DNA from: Anianibacter sp965662745
Lineage (GTDB): Bacteria; Pseudomonadota; Alphaproteobacteria; Rhodobacterales; Rhodobacteraceae
Length of the DNA: 64,000 nt
Reading direction: 5' to 3'
NCBI GenBank assembly: GCA_965662745.1
Contig: CBFIJK010000013.1
Coordinates: forward strand, 3,783-67,782
Positions 62,843 to 64,000 of this stretch are shown here, in pieces (the stretch's first letter is position 1; the number at the start of each line of letters is the position of its first letter). A program made the position numbers and the translations under genes. Below the pieces are notes generated by a model. The model made no database searches. It was not told the DNA's origin and worked only from the letters and a program-made list of their open reading frames with translations.

Positions 62843-64000
62843 ATGCCAGCCACCATTTCCCGCGCTGCCTATGCCGATATGTACGGGCCGACCACCGGCG
62901 ACCGGATGCGTCTGGCCGACACCGATCTCATCATCGAGGTGGAACGTGACCTGACCACCTACGGCGAAGAGGTGAAGTTCGGCGGCGGCAAAGTGATCCG
63001 CGACGGGATGGGCCAGTCGCAGGTCAGCCGCGCGGGCGGGGCCGTCGACACGGTCATCACCAACGCCCTGATCGTGGATGTGACGGGCATCTACAAGGCG
63101 GATGTCGGTCTGAAAGACGGGCGCATCGCGGCCATCGGCAAGGCGGGCAATCCCGACACGCAGGACGGCGTCGATATCATCATCGGTCCGGGGACAGAGG
63201 TGATCGCAGGCGAGGGCAAGATCCTGACCGTGGGCGGCTTTGACAGTCATATCCACTTCATCTGCCCCCAGCAGATGGAAGACGCGCTGCATTCCGGGAT
63301 CACCACGATGCTCGGCGGCGGAACCGGCCCCGCCCACGGCACGCTGGCGACGACCTGTACGCCGGGGCCGTGGCATATCGGGCGGATGCTTCAGGCGATT
63401 GATTCCGTGCCGATGAACATTGGTCTGTCTGGCAAGGGCAATGCATCTACCCCGGATGCTCTGGTCGAGATGGTCGGCGCGGGCGCCTGCGCGATGAAGT
63501 TGCACGAGGATTGGGGCACGACCCCCGGCGCCATCGATTGCTGCCTGTCCGTGGCCGATGAGTATGACGTTCAGGTCATGATCCACACCGATACGCTGAA
63601 TGAATCGGGGTTCGTCGAGAATACCGTCGCCGCCATCAAGGGCCGCACGATCCACGCCTTTCACACCGAGGGTGCGGGTGGCGGCCATGCGCCCGACATC
63701 ATCAAGGTCGTCGAGAACCAGCACGTCATCCCGTCCTCGACCAACCCGACACGGCCCTTCACCGTCAACACGCTCGAAGAGCATCTCGACATGCTGATGG
63801 TCTGTCACCATCTCGACAAATCCATCCCCGAAGACGTCGCCTTCGCCGAGTCGCGCATCCGCAAGGAAACCATCGCGGCCGAGGATATCCTGCATGACAT
63901 GGGCGCGTTTTCGATCATCGCGTCCGACAGCCAGGCCATGGGCCGCGTGGGCGAGGTAATCATCCGCACCTGGCAGACCGCCGACAAGATGCGCAAACAG
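62843..64000 (+). CDS. ureC: Urease alpha subunit, N-terminal part (cut by window end)
   Basis: 386 residues are visible of about 570; the frame is open to the last base. Nickel ligands: H136 and H138 (FDSHIHF), carbamylated K219 (AMKLHED), H248 (MIHTDT), H274 (HAFHTEG) and D362 (ASDSQAMG). The mobile flap Cys321-His322 is intact (MVCHHLDK). Hydrolyses urea to ammonia and carbamate. AAGGAGA lies upstream of ATG 62843. The C-terminus and any following ureE, ureF and ureG lie outside. Confidence 0.96.
   Translation, partial: MPATISRAAYADMYGPTTGDRMRLADTDLIIEVERDLTTYGEEVKFGGGKVIRDGMGQSQVSRAGGAVDTVITNALIVDVTGIYKADVGLKDGRIAAIGKAGNPDTQDGVDIIIGPGTEVIAGEGKILTVGGFDSHIHFICPQQMEDALHSGITTMLGGGTGPAHGTLATTCTPGPWHIGRMLQAIDSVPMNIGLSGKGNASTPDALVEMVGAGACAMKLHEDWGTTPGAIDCCLSVADEYDVQVMIHTDTLNESGFVENTVAAIKGRTIHAFHTEGAGGGHAPDIIKVVENQHVIPSSTNPTRPFTVNTLEEHLDMLMVCHHLDKSIPEDVAFAESRIRKETIAAEDILHDMGAFSIIASDSQAMGRVGEVIIRTWQTADKMRKQ

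Overview
The window looks like a draft-assembly contig (10 Ns at 38295-38304) from a GC-rich alphaproteobacterium, most likely a Rhodobacteraceae/Roseobacter-type organism. Reasons: a 14-gene nuo operon carrying a long NuoE, DUF5337 and other extra genes, followed by birA-coaX-rnj; the pyrC-pyrE / dnaB-alr-mlaE-mlaF-pqiA-radA-cvpA-purF block; a Hint-domain protein; and a Rhodobacteraceae-like intergenic repeat. I see no phage, IS element, CRISPR array, tRNA or rRNA.

Layout. 1-5227: end of an EcsC-family gene, then a leucine-catabolism locus (mccB, nitronate monooxygenase, ASCH protein, mccA) joined by short overlaps. 5228-24820: complex I operon nuoA-N with eight interposed genes, including a sulfotransferase, a methyltransferase, two small lipoprotein-like genes and a 35-codon ORF between nuoJ and nuoK. 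24919-28139: birA, coaX, rnj. 28244-33788: prfC, an ExoD-like gene, a secreted protein, a DEAD-box helicase and a divergent Hint protein. 34098-37524: an atypical SDR, MOSC protein, orphan ABC ATPase and VTT membrane protein. 37466-42558 (minus): terC, pyruvate carboxylase, a YafY/WYL regulator. 42764-45386: tatABC plus a DUF815 ATPase. 45480-48906 (minus): LysM/LytM lipoprotein, pcm, surE, an SDR. 49012-49572: bioY. 49630-58300 (minus): small PilP-like protein, purF, cvpA, radA, pqiA-like, mlaF, mlaE, alr, dnaB. 58588-61050: VWA protein (plus), pyrE and pyrC (minus). 61252-64000: urease genes ureD, ureA, a 28-codon ORF, ureB and a ureC cut by the window end.

How the genes work together. Biotin is a recurrent theme: two biotin enzymes (methylcrotonyl-CoA carboxylase, pyruvate carboxylase), the ligase that charges them (BirA) and a biotin importer (BioY). 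Respiration is served by complex I; envelope biology by the Tat exporter, Mla lipid transport, NlpD-like lipoprotein and alanine racemase; nucleotide synthesis by PurF, PyrC and PyrE; nitrogen assimilation by urease.

Most of the window is conserved core genome. The least explained parts are the accessory genes embedded in nuo, two tiny translationally coupled ORFs (nuoJ/K and ureA/B), a four-copy structured intergenic repeat with compensatory stem changes, two operator-like dyads, and several proteins whose catalytic positions are replaced.
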